Source: Pelagibius sp. (GTDB taxonomy: Bacteria > Pseudomonadota > Alphaproteobacteria > Kiloniellales > Kiloniellaceae). Taken from it: a stretch of 64,000 bases of DNA. Location of the stretch: contig NZ_JANQOI010000161.1 of NCBI RefSeq assembly GCF_028289705.1, positions 1-64,000 on the forward strand. The letters run 5' to 3'. This document shows, in pieces, positions 29,298 through 41,002 of this stretch (within the stretch, counting starts at the first letter, position 1; the number at the start of each line of letters is the position of its first letter). The position numbers were made by a program, and so were the translations under genes. The notes beneath the pieces were generated by a model. It was not told where the DNA came from and made no database searches. It saw only the letters and a list, made by a program, of their open reading frames with translations.

Positions 29298-30304
29298 GGC
29301 GCAAACCCCAACCAACCGTGAAACCAGGGGCTGCCGGCCCAGACAGCGGCCAGGAACAGCCAGCCGACGAAGCGGTTGGACTTGAACTTGGTGAGACAGT
29401 CCTGGGGGGTGTCCATCTTCAGGGCCGCCACCTGCCAGAGCAGGTGAAGCGCGACCGCCGCCAGCCCGATCCAGAAGGGCCAGAGCAGGCCCGCGACCGC
29501 GCCTGCCGACCCGAACAGCGCCAGCGCAATGCCGTAGAACACAAGCAGCCATGGCCTGGTGGCGGTGCCCAGCTTCAGGGCCGTCGACTTCACCCCGATG
29601 AGGACGTCGTCCTCCTTATCCTGGTGGGCGTAGACGGTGTCGTAGCCCAGGGTCCAGGCAATCCCGCCGAGATAGAGCAGCAGAGAGGGCCAGCCGAAGG
29701 CCCCGGTCACCGCCGTCCAGCCGAGCAGTGCCCCCCAACTGAAGGTCAGGCCGAGCCAGAGCTGCGGCCAATAGGTGATGCGCTTCATCAGCGGATAGGG
29801 GAAGACCAGTAGCAGGGAGGCGCAGCCGACGACGATGGTCAGCGCGTTCATCTGCAGCAGGATGACGAAGGACGCCAGCAGCAAGAGCAGCAGGAAGACG
29901 CCCGCCTGGGCAAGGCTCACTTCGCCGCTGGGGATCGGCCGGTCGGCGGTGCGCGCCACCTTGGCATCGTAGTCGCGGTCGAGGATGTCGTTGACTGTGC
30001 AGCCGGCCGAGCGCATCAGGACGGCGCCGAGGCCGAACAGCAGATAGAGGAACCAGGACGGGGCCACGCTGGCCTGTGCCGCGCTGCTCTGTACGGCGGC
30101 GCTCTGGGCGGCATCGGCCAGCGCGATGGCCCACCAGCCGGGGAACAGCAGCAGCCAGACGCCGATGGGCCGGTCGAAGCGGGCGAGCCGCGCATAGGGC
30201 CGCAGGCCCGGCGGTGCCACGCGGAGCACCCAGTGGTCGGCGCGGATGTCGCTTGCCGTGTTTTGGGCCGCGTTGGGGGCGGGGCTGGGCGCGCTGGCGT
30301 TCAT
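29294..30304 (-). CDS. ubiA: 4-hydroxybenzoate polyprenyltransferase UbiA
   Basis: Attaches the isoprenoid tail to 4-hydroxybenzoate in ubiquinone synthesis. The 336-residue integral membrane protein has the first Asp-rich motif NDILDRDYD and the second motif DTVYAHQDKEDD, with seven to nine hydrophobic helices between about residues 40 and 330. An extended N terminus (1-25) is polar. It is divergent from rsmE, whose ATG lies 58 bases away. Confidence 0.95.
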   Translation of the reverse strand: MNASAPSPAPNAAQNTASDIRADHWVLRVAPPGLRPYARLARFDRPIGVWLLLFPGWWAIALADAAQSAAVQSSAAQASVAPSWFLYLLFGLGAVLMRSAGCTVNDILDRDYDAKVARTADRPIPSGEVSLAQAGVFLLLLLLASFVILLQMNALTIVVGCASLLLVFPYPLMKRITYWPQLWLGLTFSWGALLGWTAVTGAFGWPSLLLYLGGIAWTLGYDTVYAHQDKEDDVLIGVKSTALKLGTATRPWLLVFYGIALALFGSAGAVAGLLWPFWIGLAAVALHLLWQVAALKMDTPQDCLTKFKSNRFVGWLFLAAVWAGSPWFHGWLGFAP

Positions 30305-30362
30305 GGCCTACTGTTTAGCGGCGAATCGGGCTGGGAGAAAGACGTGCCGCCGGAAGGTAACC

Positions 30363-31157
30363 ATGCCAGGGCCTAGGCCGTCGACGCGGCTTTATGTCGC
30401 CGACAGCCTGGCCGAGGGGCAGAGCCTTGGCCTGGAACGGGATCGCGCGCATTTTCTGCGCTCGGTCCTGCGGCTGGCGCCGGGCGCGAAGCTGGCGGTC
30501 TTCAACGAACGCGACGGCGAATGGCTGGCGGAGATCGAAGGGCTCGGCAAGGGTTGGTGTTCCCTTACGGTCGGCGCCCAACTGCGCCGGCCGGTCCCGG
30601 AGCCCGACCTCTGGCTGGTCTTCGCACCGATCAAGCGGGCGCGCATCGACTTCATCGCCGAAAAGGCGACGGAGCTGGGCTGCGCCCTGCTGCAGCCGGT
30701 GATGACCCGCTTCACCGCGGTCAGCCGGGTCAATGAGGAGCGCCTGGCCGCCAATGCCCGCGAGGCCGCCGAACAGTGCGAGCGGCTGAGCGTGCCCGAG
30801 GTCAGGCCCACCCGCAGCCTGGGCGCGGTCCTCGACGGTTGGCCGGAAGGCCGGCGCCTGATCGTCTGCGCTGAGTGGGGCGCGGCACGGCCCATCGCCG
30901 AGGCGCTGCAGGCGGCAAAGGCGGAGACACCGGGCCCGACCGGGCCCTGGGCGATCCTCACCGGGCCCGAGGGCGGCTTCGCGGAAAGCGAACTTGACGC
31001 TCTTCGCAAACTGCCCTTTGCTGTGCCCGTGGGCCTGGGGCCGCGGATTCTGCGTGCCGATACGGCGGCGCTGGCGGCTCTGGCCTGCTGGCAGGCGGTG
31101 CTGGGCGACGGCGCCGAGCGGCCGCCGGCGGACTTGGCGGGCTTCCCGGCGGGCTGA
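30363..31157 (+). CDS. rsmE: 16S rRNA (uracil(1498)-N(3))-methyltransferase
   Basis: SPOUT-family methyltransferase that modifies U1498 of 16S rRNA. The 264-residue protein has an N-terminal PUA-like region (RLYVADSLAEGQSLGLERDR) and a C-terminal SPOUT knot with AILTGPEGGFAESELDAL and LGPRILRADTAALAALACWQ, the SAM-binding trefoil. The ATG at 30363 follows GGAAGG. The next gene is gshA, 260 bases on; the rsmE-gshA neighbourhood is common in alphaproteobacteria. Confidence 0.94.
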   Translation: MPGPRPSTRLYVADSLAEGQSLGLERDRAHFLRSVLRLAPGAKLAVFNERDGEWLAEIEGLGKGWCSLTVGAQLRRPVPEPDLWLVFAPIKRARIDFIAEKATELGCALLQPVMTRFTAVSRVNEERLAANAREAAEQCERLSVPEVRPTRSLGAVLDGWPEGRRLIVCAEWGAARPIAEALQAAKAETPGPTGPWAILTGPEGGFAESELDALRKLPFAVPVGLGPRILRADTAALAALACWQAVLGDGAERPPADLAGFPAG

Positions 31158-31416
31158 CGCGCCGGGTTGAAGCATGGGGCTGATGCGGCCGAAGGGACGG
31201 CGTGACGACGGGGATTGAAATCACCGGTCTGACGACAATAATCAGATAGCTCTAGTGTTGCGGCAGGTCCCGGCAAGAGGACCGCCTAAGGAATGCGACG
31301 AACGGGGCGGGGTTGAGATCCATTGTCGGGCGTGCCTGGGGGGCGGGTGCCGACACCACGCACGCGAAGGAAGCTCCTCCGGGTCTGAGACTGCTCCGGC
31401 ACAAGGTAATCAAGAC

Positions 31417-32781
31417 ATGTCCGCTCCTCCCCAGGTTCAGGGTGAAACCCTGACCGACAAGGCGCAACTGGTGGCCTATCTGGAAGCCGGCTGCAAACCC
31501 CCCGAAGACTGGCGCATCGGCACCGAGCACGAGAAGTTCTGCTACTCCCTGGCGGACTACCGCCCGCTGCCCTACCACGGCGACCAGAGCATCCGCGCCC
31601 TTCTGACCGGGCTGCAGGACTTCGGCTGGAAGCCGATCCTGGAAGGCGAGAACGTCATCGCCCTGGCGCAGGACGGGGCCAGCGTCTCCCTGGAACCCGG
31701 CGGCCAGGTGGAGCTCTCGGGCGCGCCGCTCAAGTCCATTCACGAGACCTGCAGCGAGGTGCACCAACACCTCGACCAGATCAAGAGGGTGACCAAGCCC
31801 ATGGGGGTGGCGGCCATGGGCCTCGGCTTCCAGCCGAAATGGGCGCGCGACGACATCTCCTGGATGCCCAAGGGGCGCTACAAGATCATGGGCGCCTACA
31901 TGCCCACCAAGGGCAATCTCGGCCTCGACATGATGCTGCGCACCTGCACGGTACAGGTGAACCTGGACTTCCGCTCTGAAGCCGACATGGTGAAGAAGTT
32001 CCGCGTTAGCCTGGCCCTGCAGCCCATCGCCACGGCGCTCTTCGCCAATTCGCCCTTCACCGAGGGCAGGCCCAACGGCTTCCTCAGCTACCGCAGCCAT
32101 ATCTGGACCGACACCGACCCGGACCGCTGCGGCGTGCTGCCCTTCGTCTTCGAGGACGGCATGGGTTTCGAGCGCTATGTCGACCACGTCCTCGACGTGC
32201 CGATGTACTTCGTCTACCGCGACGGCAAGTACATCGACGCCTCGGGCCAGTCGTTCCGCGACTTCCTGGACGGCAGGCTGCCGGCGCTGCCCGGTGAGAA
32301 GCCAAGGCTGGGGGACTGGGCCGATCATCTCTCGACCCTCTTTCCCGAAGTGCGCCTGAAGCGCTTTCTGGAGATGCGCGGGGCCGACGGCGGCCCCTGG
32401 AAATCGCTCTGCGCCCTGCCGGCCTTCTGGGTCGGCCTGCTCTACGACGATACGGCGCTGGACGCCGCCTGGGACCTGGTGAAGGACTGGACCCTGGAGG
32501 ACCACACCTACCTGCGCGCCGAGGTGCCGCGCGAGGCGCTGCACACGCCCTTTCACGGCAGGCGTGTCAATGCCGTGGCCCATCAGGCGGTGGAGATCGC
32601 GGCGGTGGGCCTCAAGGCGCGCAACCGTCTGGACAGCCAGGGCGACAATGAGAGCCACTTCCTGGCCCTGTTGCAGAGCCGGGTGGAGCGGGAGAAATGC
32701 CCCGCCGAATACCTGCTCGACGACTACCACGGCCGCTGGGGCGGCACCATCGATCCCATCTTCACCGAGTGCGCGTACTAG
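31417..32781 (+). CDS. gshA: glutamate-cysteine ligase
   Basis: First step of glutathione synthesis. The 454-residue protein is of the alphaproteobacterial/plant-type family: DWRIGTEHEKFCYSLADYRP, VSLEPGGQVELSGAPLKSIH, and LRTCTVQVNLDFRSEADM carry the ATP- and glutamate-binding residues; ARNRLDSQGDNESHFLAL is also typical. The ATG at 31417 follows AAGG at 12 bases. Earlier in-frame codons are not conserved in sense. A second glutathione gene (gshB) is not in the window. Confidence 0.94.
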   Translation: MSAPPQVQGETLTDKAQLVAYLEAGCKPPEDWRIGTEHEKFCYSLADYRPLPYHGDQSIRALLTGLQDFGWKPILEGENVIALAQDGASVSLEPGGQVELSGAPLKSIHETCSEVHQHLDQIKRVTKPMGVAAMGLGFQPKWARDDISWMPKGRYKIMGAYMPTKGNLGLDMMLRTCTVQVNLDFRSEADMVKKFRVSLALQPIATALFANSPFTEGRPNGFLSYRSHIWTDTDPDRCGVLPFVFEDGMGFERYVDHVLDVPMYFVYRDGKYIDASGQSFRDFLDGRLPALPGEKPRLGDWADHLSTLFPEVRLKRFLEMRGADGGPWKSLCALPAFWVGLLYDDTALDAAWDLVKDWTLEDHTYLRAEVPREALHTPFHGRRVNAVAHQAVEIAAVGLKARNRLDSQGDNESHFLALLQSRVEREKCPAEYLLDDYHGRWGGTIDPIFTECAY

Positions 32782-32800
32782 CGCAGCAGCCTGTGCCCCG

Positions 32801-33364
32801 CTAGTTCGTGCCCGCCGCCGGCGTTTGCTCGGCTTTTCCCGCCGCCGCCTTGGCCCGCGCGGTCTTCGCCAGAGTGAGGGCACGGACCAGGGCCGGTGAC
32901 ATGGTGGCTTGCGCGGCTTCCTGGGCCGGGGTGAGGCCCAGGTCCTTCAGCTGTGCGGTGGCCTCCAGGGCCAGGATCTCAGCCCGCAGATGGCGCACGG
33001 CCGAATCCATCGTCGTCGCCCCGGCAAAGCTGCGGCTGGTGCCGACACCCGCGAAGCTGCGCGGCTGGGCGAGGCTCGAGCGGCGGGCGCCGATGATGCT
33101 GGTGGTGCGCGGCGGGCTGCCGGTCACCGCAAAGCTGCCGACCCGCTTGCCGGCGGGCCCGTTGTTGAAGATGATCGTCCGGCCCACCGTGTTGTGGGAC
33201 CCGCGGGCCCCGCAAAACACGGAAGAGCCGATGGAGGTGCAGGACTGGGCCTCGGCCGGCTGGGTCACCGCCGTCATCGAACCCGCCGCAAGCGCGAGAA
33301 ACGCGAAACCGCCAAGAATGGGGCCGAGTAGGGGGCCGAGAATGGGGAATACCGGACTCTTCAT
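32801..33364 (-). CDS. hypothetical exported protein, paralogue of the next gene
   Basis: A 187-residue secreted protein of no recognised family. The signal peptide is about residues 1-40 (IFL-like core GGFAFLALAAGSMTAVTQPAEAQ). A middle low-complexity region rich in Ser, Arg and Gly has repeats such as RSFAGVG and RSFAGAT. The C-terminal helix-forming domain contains LRAEILALEATAQLKDLGLT, then PAQEAAQATMSPALVRALTLA. That domain is clearly homologous to the end of the neighbouring gene at 33519-34088. The role is unknown; the two could be surface or periplasmic structural proteins. Start ATG at 33364. Confidence 0.65.
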   Translation of the reverse strand: MKSPVFPILGPLLGPILGGFAFLALAAGSMTAVTQPAEAQSCTSIGSSVFCGARGSHNTVGRTIIFNNGPAGKRVGSFAVTGSPPRTTSIIGARRSSLAQPRSFAGVGTSRSFAGATTMDSAVRHLRAEILALEATAQLKDLGLTPAQEAAQATMSPALVRALTLAKTARAKAAAGKAEQTPAAGTN

Positions 33365-33518
33365 AGCCTTCCTCCCGTCTGGATGGTCGCCCGATCAAGC
33401 TCTCGGACACCAGAGATACGGGCCGTGCCGTCCCTTCGGCTTCAATCTTTAAGATAAGCCCACTTTTAAGATATGTCGGACCGCCGTCCAATCAAATGCA
33501 CGACTTTGGGAGCGGACC

Positions 33519-34088
33519 TCAGCCAGGGTCCGCCACGGGATCCTCGGCGACCTGGTCGCCGGCGGCCTTGGCGCGGGCCTCCTTGGCCAGGATCAGGGCG
33601 CGCACCAGGGCCGGCGGCATGCTTTCCTGAGAGGCCTTCTGAGCCGGGGTGAGGCCCAGTTCCCGAAGCCGCGCGGCGGCATCGAGGGCAAGGGCCTCGG
33701 CGCGCAGGGCGCGGGTTCGCGAATCGTCGAAGAGTCCACGCCGGAAACCGTTGGGAGAGGGACCGAAGAGCGTGGCGCTGCCCAGCCGGCTGCCGCGCAC
33801 CAGGGGCAGGACCCGAGGGCCCAGGACCCTGGAGCCGCCGAAGCTGCGGTCGCGGCGCAGCAGTCCCGATGTCACAGAAGAACTGAATCGCCGCGGCGTG
33901 GCGAAGCTGCGGCGCCCGACCCGGCTCCGGCTCTGGGCCAGTTGGATTTGCGCCTGACCGGCGTTGCCGGCGAAGGCCGGTTTGTCTGTGGCCTGGGCGG
34001 TGGTGGTCCCGGTACCTGCGGATGCGGCCAGCAGTGCCAGGGCCAGGACAAGGGAACCGCCGGCTCCCCGAAGCATGGGTGTTCTCAT
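33519..34088 (-). CDS. hypothetical exported protein, paralogue of the previous gene
   Basis: A 189-residue protein of no recognised family. The signal peptide spans about residues 1-35 (SLVLALALLAASAGTGTTTA). An Arg/Ser-rich central region (RSRVGRRSFATPRRFSSSVT) follows. The C-terminal domain has LRAEALALDAAARLRELGLT, then PAQKASQESMPPALVRALIL, about 65 percent identical by eye to the paralogue at 32801-33364. The upstream frame to 34379 is judged non-coding because the signal peptide starts at the ATG at 34088. Confidence 0.65.
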   Translation of the reverse strand: MRTPMLRGAGGSLVLALALLAASAGTGTTTAQATDKPAFAGNAGQAQIQLAQSRSRVGRRSFATPRRFSSSVTSGLLRRDRSFGGSRVLGPRVLPLVRGSRLGSATLFGPSPNGFRRGLFDDSRTRALRAEALALDAAARLRELGLTPAQKASQESMPPALVRALILAKEARAKAAGDQVAEDPVADPG

Positions 34089-34368
34089 CTCGTGACTCCC
34101 AGACTGTGGTTGCTCCGGAGCCCTTCCCCACCTGCACGTCCGGTTCTTTCGGGCCGCCGGCGCCCCAGACGCGGCCGGGCGGTTCCTCGAAAGACCGCTC
34201 CGACATAGCGGCTCCCCGGGCTCCGGCCAAAGCACGATTTCGCGAGGTGCAGGCGCCCTTGTCCCGCCGCGGTTTGCGGATTGCGCGGCGCTGGGCCAGG
34301 ATAGGTGGCCAGGATGATCGGTGGGGCGGTCGCGCGCAGAGCAACGGCGACCGGAGGAAAGGGGAGCA

Positions 34369-34578
34369 ATGGACTCCAAGGATCGGCGGTGGCTGAGAGA
34401 ATGGCTGGTTAAGGTCGGCGCCGCCGCCTACCTGCTGTTCGTCTTCGCCTTCATGGCCGGTCACGCGCGCCCCGGCAGCATCGAGAGTCTGACCCAGGCC
34501 ATGGCCTCGGCCCTGGTACCGGCGCTGATCGGCACCCTGGCGGTGCTCGGCATCATGTTCTATTTCCGGCGCCGCTGA
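34369..34578 (+). CDS. small membrane protein
   Basis: A 69-residue protein with two hydrophobic helices (AAAYLLFVFAFMAGHARPG and LVPALIGTLAVLGIMFYFRR) and a charged N terminus (MDSKDRRWLREWLVKV). Family not recognised. The ATG at 34369 is preceded by GGAAAGGGGAG, a strong ribosome-binding site, which supports it as real. It is upstream of the RidA-like gene in the same direction, with 68 bases between. Confidence 0.65.
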   Translation: MDSKDRRWLREWLVKVGAAAYLLFVFAFMAGHARPGSIESLTQAMASALVPALIGTLAVLGIMFYFRRR

Positions 34579-34646
34579 GGCCGGCCGGAGCACGGCCGCC
34601 CGGCGTCGCGCGCGCCGCAGGCGGGGCGACAGAGGAGAAGCGGATC

Positions 34647-35030
34647 ATGCGCATCTTGCACACCCCCGGGAGCATCGCCCCGCCGTTTTCCCGCTACAGC
34701 CATGGGGTGGAGGCCAAGGACGTCAGTCGCTGGCTGCTGGTCTCCGGCCAGGTCGGGGTCGACAGAGAGGGCCGGCTGGCCGAAACGCCGGCCGGGCAGA
34801 TGCATCAGGCCTGGCAGAACGTCTTCGCCGTCCTCGCCTCCGCCGACATGACGCCCGGGGATCTGGTGAAAATCACCGCCTTCATCACCCGGCGCGACGA
34901 CCTGGCGACCTTCCGCGAAGTGCGCGACGGCCTGCTGGGCTCGGCGCAGCCCGCCTCCAGCCTGGTGATCGTTGCCGGCCTCGCCTACCCGGACTGGCTG
35001 GTGGAGATCGAAGCGGTGGCCGCGGCGTAA
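34647..35030 (+). CDS. RidA (YjgF) family protein lacking the catalytic Arg
   Basis: A 127-residue chorismate-mutase-like RidA-fold protein: WLLVSGQVGVDREGRLAETP, QNVFAVLASADMTPGDLVKI, and the C-terminal LVEIEAVAA. Canonical RidA enzymes deaminate reactive 2-aminoacrylate-type imines with an Arg in the PxARSAV segment. Here that segment reads QPASSLVIVAG, so the Arg (position near 104) is replaced by Ser. It is probably a non-RidA Rid subfamily with another activity. GGAGAAG precedes the ATG. Confidence 0.85.
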   Translation: MRILHTPGSIAPPFSRYSHGVEAKDVSRWLLVSGQVGVDREGRLAETPAGQMHQAWQNVFAVLASADMTPGDLVKITAFITRRDDLATFREVRDGLLGSAQPASSLVIVAGLAYPDWLVEIEAVAAA

Positions 35031-35151
35031 GGCGGCTTGGTTGCGGCGCCCGCGCGCCGAAACCGTCGCGGCGAAAGCCTGGAAGCCTCAGAGCCTGACC
35101 CGAGATGAAACCTTATCCGTTAGAGGGTTCCCGTGTTTGATCCCCCAAGAA

Positions 35152-35237
35152 CGTCATTGCCGGGCTTGTTCCGGCAATCCATGGAGGTCCGAGACTCGGT
35201 CTTTCCATGGACCCTCGGGACAAGCCCGAGGGTGACG
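35152..35237. repeat. composite palindromic intergenic element
   Basis: An 86-base element. It holds nested stems: TTGCCGG/CCGGCAA (35157-35176), TCCATGG/CCATGGA flanking a 20-base interval, and CCCTCGGG/CCCGAGGG toward the end, bounded by CGTCA and TGACG. The form matches a palindromic repeat that I know to be common between alphaproteobacterial genes. It lies between convergent RidA-like and tldD genes. Confidence 0.75.
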
Positions 35238-35284
35238 ATTTTGGCAAGCTATTGAAATCGGATCGCTGATGTCGAGTTAGGCGC

Positions 35285-36718
35285 TCAGGCCGCCGTGCCG
35301 CCGACGGTGATGGCGTCGATCAGCATGGTGGGCTGGCCGACACCCACGGGCACGCCCTGGCCTTCCTTGCCGCAGGTGCCGACCCCGTCGTCCAGCTTCA
35401 TGTCGTTGCCGATCATCTTCACCTTGGTCATCACATCAGGACCGTTGCCGATCAGGGTGGCGCCCTTGACTGGGGCGCCGATCCTGCCGTTCTCGATCAG
35501 GTAGGCTTCGGTGCAGGTGAAGACGAACTTGCCGGAGGTGATGTCCACCTGGCCGCCGCCGAAATTGACGGCGAATAGCCCGCGGTCGACGGCGGCGAGG
35601 ATCTCCTCCGGCGCCTTGTCGCCGGCCAGCATGACGGTGTTGGTCATGCGCGGCATGGGGATGTGGGCATAGCTCTGGCGGCGACCGTTGCCGGTCGGGG
35701 TCATGCCCATCAGCCGCGCATTCTGGCGGTCCTGCATGTAGCCGACCAGGATGCCGTCCTCGATCAGCGTGGTGGCCTGGCTGGGCGTGCCCTCGTCGTC
35801 GATGGTGAGCGACCCGCGGCGGTCCTGCATGGTGCCGTCGTCCATGACCGTGACCCCCGGCGCGGCCACGCGCTCGCCCAAGAGGCCGGAGAAGGCCGAG
35901 GTCTTCTTGCGGTTGAAATCGCCTTCCAAACCATGGCCGACGGCCTCGTGGAGCAGGATGCCCGGCCAGCCGGAGCCCAGCACCACCGGCATCTCGCCGG
36001 CCGGGGTGTCGATGGACTCGAGATTGACCAGGGCGCGGCGCAGCGCCTCCTCGACGCCGGCCTGCCAGTAGGCCTCGTCCAGCAGCAGGTCATAGGCAAA
36101 GCGGCCGCCGCCGCCATAGCTGCCGGATTCCATGCGCTCGCCCTCGCCGACCACCACGGCGACGTTGAGCCGCACCAGGGGACGGACGTCGGCGGCCCGC
36201 TCGCCGCCGGCGCGCAGGATCTGCACCGCCTGCCATTCCCCGGCCAGCGAGGCGCTGACCTGCTTGACCCGCGGGTCCTTGGCGCGGGCGAAGGCGTCGA
36301 TCTCCGCCAGCAGCTTCACCTTGTCCTCGAAGGCCACGCCGGAAATCGGGTTGTCGTCGCTGTAGAGGATGCGGTTGGTCCGCGCCGGGCCCTCGGCCCG
36401 GCTGCCGGAATGGCCGGCCTGGACCGCGCGCACCGTCGCGGCGGCGCGCTGCACCGCGGCTTCGGACAGCTCGCTGGCATGGGCATAGCCGGCGGCCTCG
36501 CCGGCGATGGCGCGCAGGCCGAAGCCCTGGGAGGTGTCGAAGCTGGCGGACTTCAGGCGGCCGTCGTCGTAGGCCAGGGCCTCCGACTGGCGGTACTCGA
36601 GGAACAGCTCGCCGTCGTCGGAGCCCGCCAGGGCGTCGTCCACCGAGGCCTCCAGACGCTTGCGGTCGAGCCCGGCTCTTGCGTAGAACAGCGCGTCGGT
36701 TTCGGCGAGGTGGGACAT
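35285..36718 (-). CDS. tldD: TldD metalloprotease subunit
   Basis: Catalytic subunit of the TldD-TldE zinc protease that trims peptides and helps maturation of modified peptides. The 477-residue protein carries the zinc motif HEAVGHGLEGD near residue 240 (HExxxH). It also has AGEAAGYAHASELSEAAVQR near residue 70 and the C-terminal GKFVFTCTEAYLIENGRI and GTCGKEGQGVPVGVGQPTML blocks. Its partner PmbA is at 17598-18941. The ATG at 36718 is chosen; upstream frame is not conserved in sense. Confidence 0.93.
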   Translation of the reverse strand: MSHLAETDALFYARAGLDRKRLEASVDDALAGSDDGELFLEYRQSEALAYDDGRLKSASFDTSQGFGLRAIAGEAAGYAHASELSEAAVQRAAATVRAVQAGHSGSRAEGPARTNRILYSDDNPISGVAFEDKVKLLAEIDAFARAKDPRVKQVSASLAGEWQAVQILRAGGERAADVRPLVRLNVAVVVGEGERMESGSYGGGGRFAYDLLLDEAYWQAGVEEALRRALVNLESIDTPAGEMPVVLGSGWPGILLHEAVGHGLEGDFNRKKTSAFSGLLGERVAAPGVTVMDDGTMQDRRGSLTIDDEGTPSQATTLIEDGILVGYMQDRQNARLMGMTPTGNGRRQSYAHIPMPRMTNTVMLAGDKAPEEILAAVDRGLFAVNFGGGQVDITSGKFVFTCTEAYLIENGRIGAPVKGATLIGNGPDVMTKVKMIGNDMKLDDGVGTCGKEGQGVPVGVGQPTMLIDAITVGGTAA

Positions 36719-36846
36719 GGGGCCTCCGGAAATCGGCTTCGGGTCTGGCGAGGGGTGCCTAACTTGCCTCAATATGGGGCGGGGGCACCAGGATAACATC
36801 CCTCCGCCGGGCCGGTACCCCGGCGGGGCGGCCCGGGAAACGGCGC

Positions 36847-38172
36847 GTGATGGGGGAACACGGCATGATTGATGGCTTGCGGGATCATCCTCTGCGCGAG
36901 GCCCTGAACGCGGAGGTGCATTCGCGCCCCTTTGCCAGCCTGCAGGGACCAGAGCGAATCACCCATCTGGCCATGCTCTCGGGCGAACGCGCGGCAGAGA
37001 CCGACCGCCAGCACGTTGCACAGCTCTGCGAGCGCCAGGGCCTTGCCCCGCCGGCGCTCGGCGACAACCATTTCATGGCCGATTTCGGCCCCTTTCGGCT
37101 GAAGTGGGAACGCCACACCGAGTTCTCGACCTACACCTTCTTCCAGAACGGCGTCTTCGAGACGACCCCCTTCGGCGGTTTCGCCATCGATCTGGTGCCG
37201 CGCGACTGGGTGACCGGGCTGCCCGGCGATCTTCTGGTGAGCGTGCATCTGGACATGCTGGACCGCCAGGCGCCGACGCCGGACGCGGCGGCCCTCGCGG
37301 CGCTCTTCGGCCACGACAACATCGTCGGCAGCCTGGTCTCCGGCGGCTCGGCGGCGGTCTGGATGGATTTCACGGTTCAGGAGGACGGCTTTGCCCGGAT
37401 TCTGCTGCACGACAGGAGCCTGCAGCCGCGCCAGGCCGGGCGCCTGGTGCAGCGCTTCCTGGAGATCGAGACCTATCGGATGATGGCGCTGCTCGCCTTT
37501 CCCGCCGCCAAGCGCCACGGCGGGGTGCTGGCGGCGACAGGCGAGCGGCTGACCGCCATCACCGGGCGCATGACCGAGATCGAGGGCAGCGGCAAGGAGC
37601 GGGAGCTGCTCGACGAGTTGATGGTCTTTTCCTCGGAGATCGAGGACGTGGCCGCGGCCACCAATTACCGCTTCGGCGCCGCCCGGGCCTACTATGCCCT
37701 GGTGCGCCGTCGGGTCGAAGAGCTGCGCGAGCAGCGGGTCGAGGGCATGCAGACCATCAACGAGTTCATCGACCGCCGCCTGGCCCCGGCCATGCGCACC
37801 TGCGAGGCGGTTTCCGACCGTCTGGAGACCCTGTCCTGGCGGGTCGCCCGGGCCAGCGAGCTGTTGCGCACCCGCGTCGACATCCAACTCGAGGCGCAGA
37901 ACCGCGATCTGCTGCAGTCCATGGACCGGCGCGCGCGGCTGCAACTGCGCTTGCAGGAGACGGTCGAGGGCTTGTCGGTGGCCGCCATCACCTACTATCT
38001 GGCCAGCCTGGTGGGCTATCTGGCCAAGGCGGTGAAGGACGTCGGCGTGCCGGTGAACCCCGACATTGCCACCGGCCTGTCCATTCCGGTGATCGCCGTT
38101 CTGATCTGGTTCGGGGTGCGGCGCCTGCGGCGACTCGTGGCAAAGGAAAGCGGGTCCGGCGGGCCGACCTAA
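36847..38172 (+). CDS. DUF3422 family membrane protein
   Basis: A 441-residue protein. The N-terminal block (HPLREALNAEVHSRPF, then HLAMLSGE) is the DUF3422 signature. A helical middle region (about 250-370) is predicted coiled coil. Two C-terminal membrane helices follow (VAAITYYLASLVGYLAKAV and GLSIPVIAVLIWFGVRRLRR). The family is widespread in proteobacteria and of unknown function; an envelope role is likely. The first ATG at 36847 and a second at 36865 are both possible. Confidence 0.85.
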   Translation: MMGEHGMIDGLRDHPLREALNAEVHSRPFASLQGPERITHLAMLSGERAAETDRQHVAQLCERQGLAPPALGDNHFMADFGPFRLKWERHTEFSTYTFFQNGVFETTPFGGFAIDLVPRDWVTGLPGDLLVSVHLDMLDRQAPTPDAAALAALFGHDNIVGSLVSGGSAAVWMDFTVQEDGFARILLHDRSLQPRQAGRLVQRFLEIETYRMMALLAFPAAKRHGGVLAATGERLTAITGRMTEIEGSGKERELLDELMVFSSEIEDVAAATNYRFGAARAYYALVRRRVEELREQRVEGMQTINEFIDRRLAPAMRTCEAVSDRLETLSWRVARASELLRTRVDIQLEAQNRDLLQSMDRRARLQLRLQETVEGLSVAAITYYLASLVGYLAKAVKDVGVPVNPDIATGLSIPVIAVLIWFGVRRLRRLVAKESGSGGPT

Positions 38173-38279
38173 ACCGCTGTCCCGAACCGCTATCCTGGGC
38201 CATTGCGGCATTCGGTCGCACCTGAGGGCGGACGCGCTGGGTTAGGCTATCCTCGCCTCGGCACGGGAGTGCGAAAGGG

Positions 38280-38297
38280 GCGGCTTTCAGCCGCTTT
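38280..38297 (+). terminator. candidate rho-independent terminator after DUF3422 gene
   Basis: GCGGCT (38280-38285) and AGCCGC (38289-38294) form a 6-base stem with a TTC loop, followed by TTT. The stem is short and the T-run weak. Confidence 0.3.
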
Positions 38298-38304
38298 GCG
38301 TGCC

Positions 38305-38331
38305 TTGTGGTGCGAAGACGCTTGGTATAGT
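38305..38331 (+). promoter_or_regulatory. candidate promoter of the cytochrome oxidase operon
   Basis: TATAGT at 38326-38331 is a good -10 hexamer. The upstream TTGTGG (38305-38310) or CTTGTG gives a spacing of 15 to 16 bases, slightly short. It lies 117 bases before the coxB ATG. Confidence 0.35.
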
Positions 38332-38447
38332 TTGCCCGCCCAGTGGGGGAAATCTCGCCTCGACGAGACTTGCTGCGGGCCGACGGCGCCCGAGCGCAGT
38401 GATTCGAGTATCGGCTGGGATTCGCAAGAAAGATTGGATAGCACGCT

Positions 38448-40945
<2,498 letters not shown>

Positions 40946-41002
40946 GGCGGCGGATCGGATGAGCGGGCCGGATAACCCCGGGACTGCAGGGAAGCGCATG
41001 AA

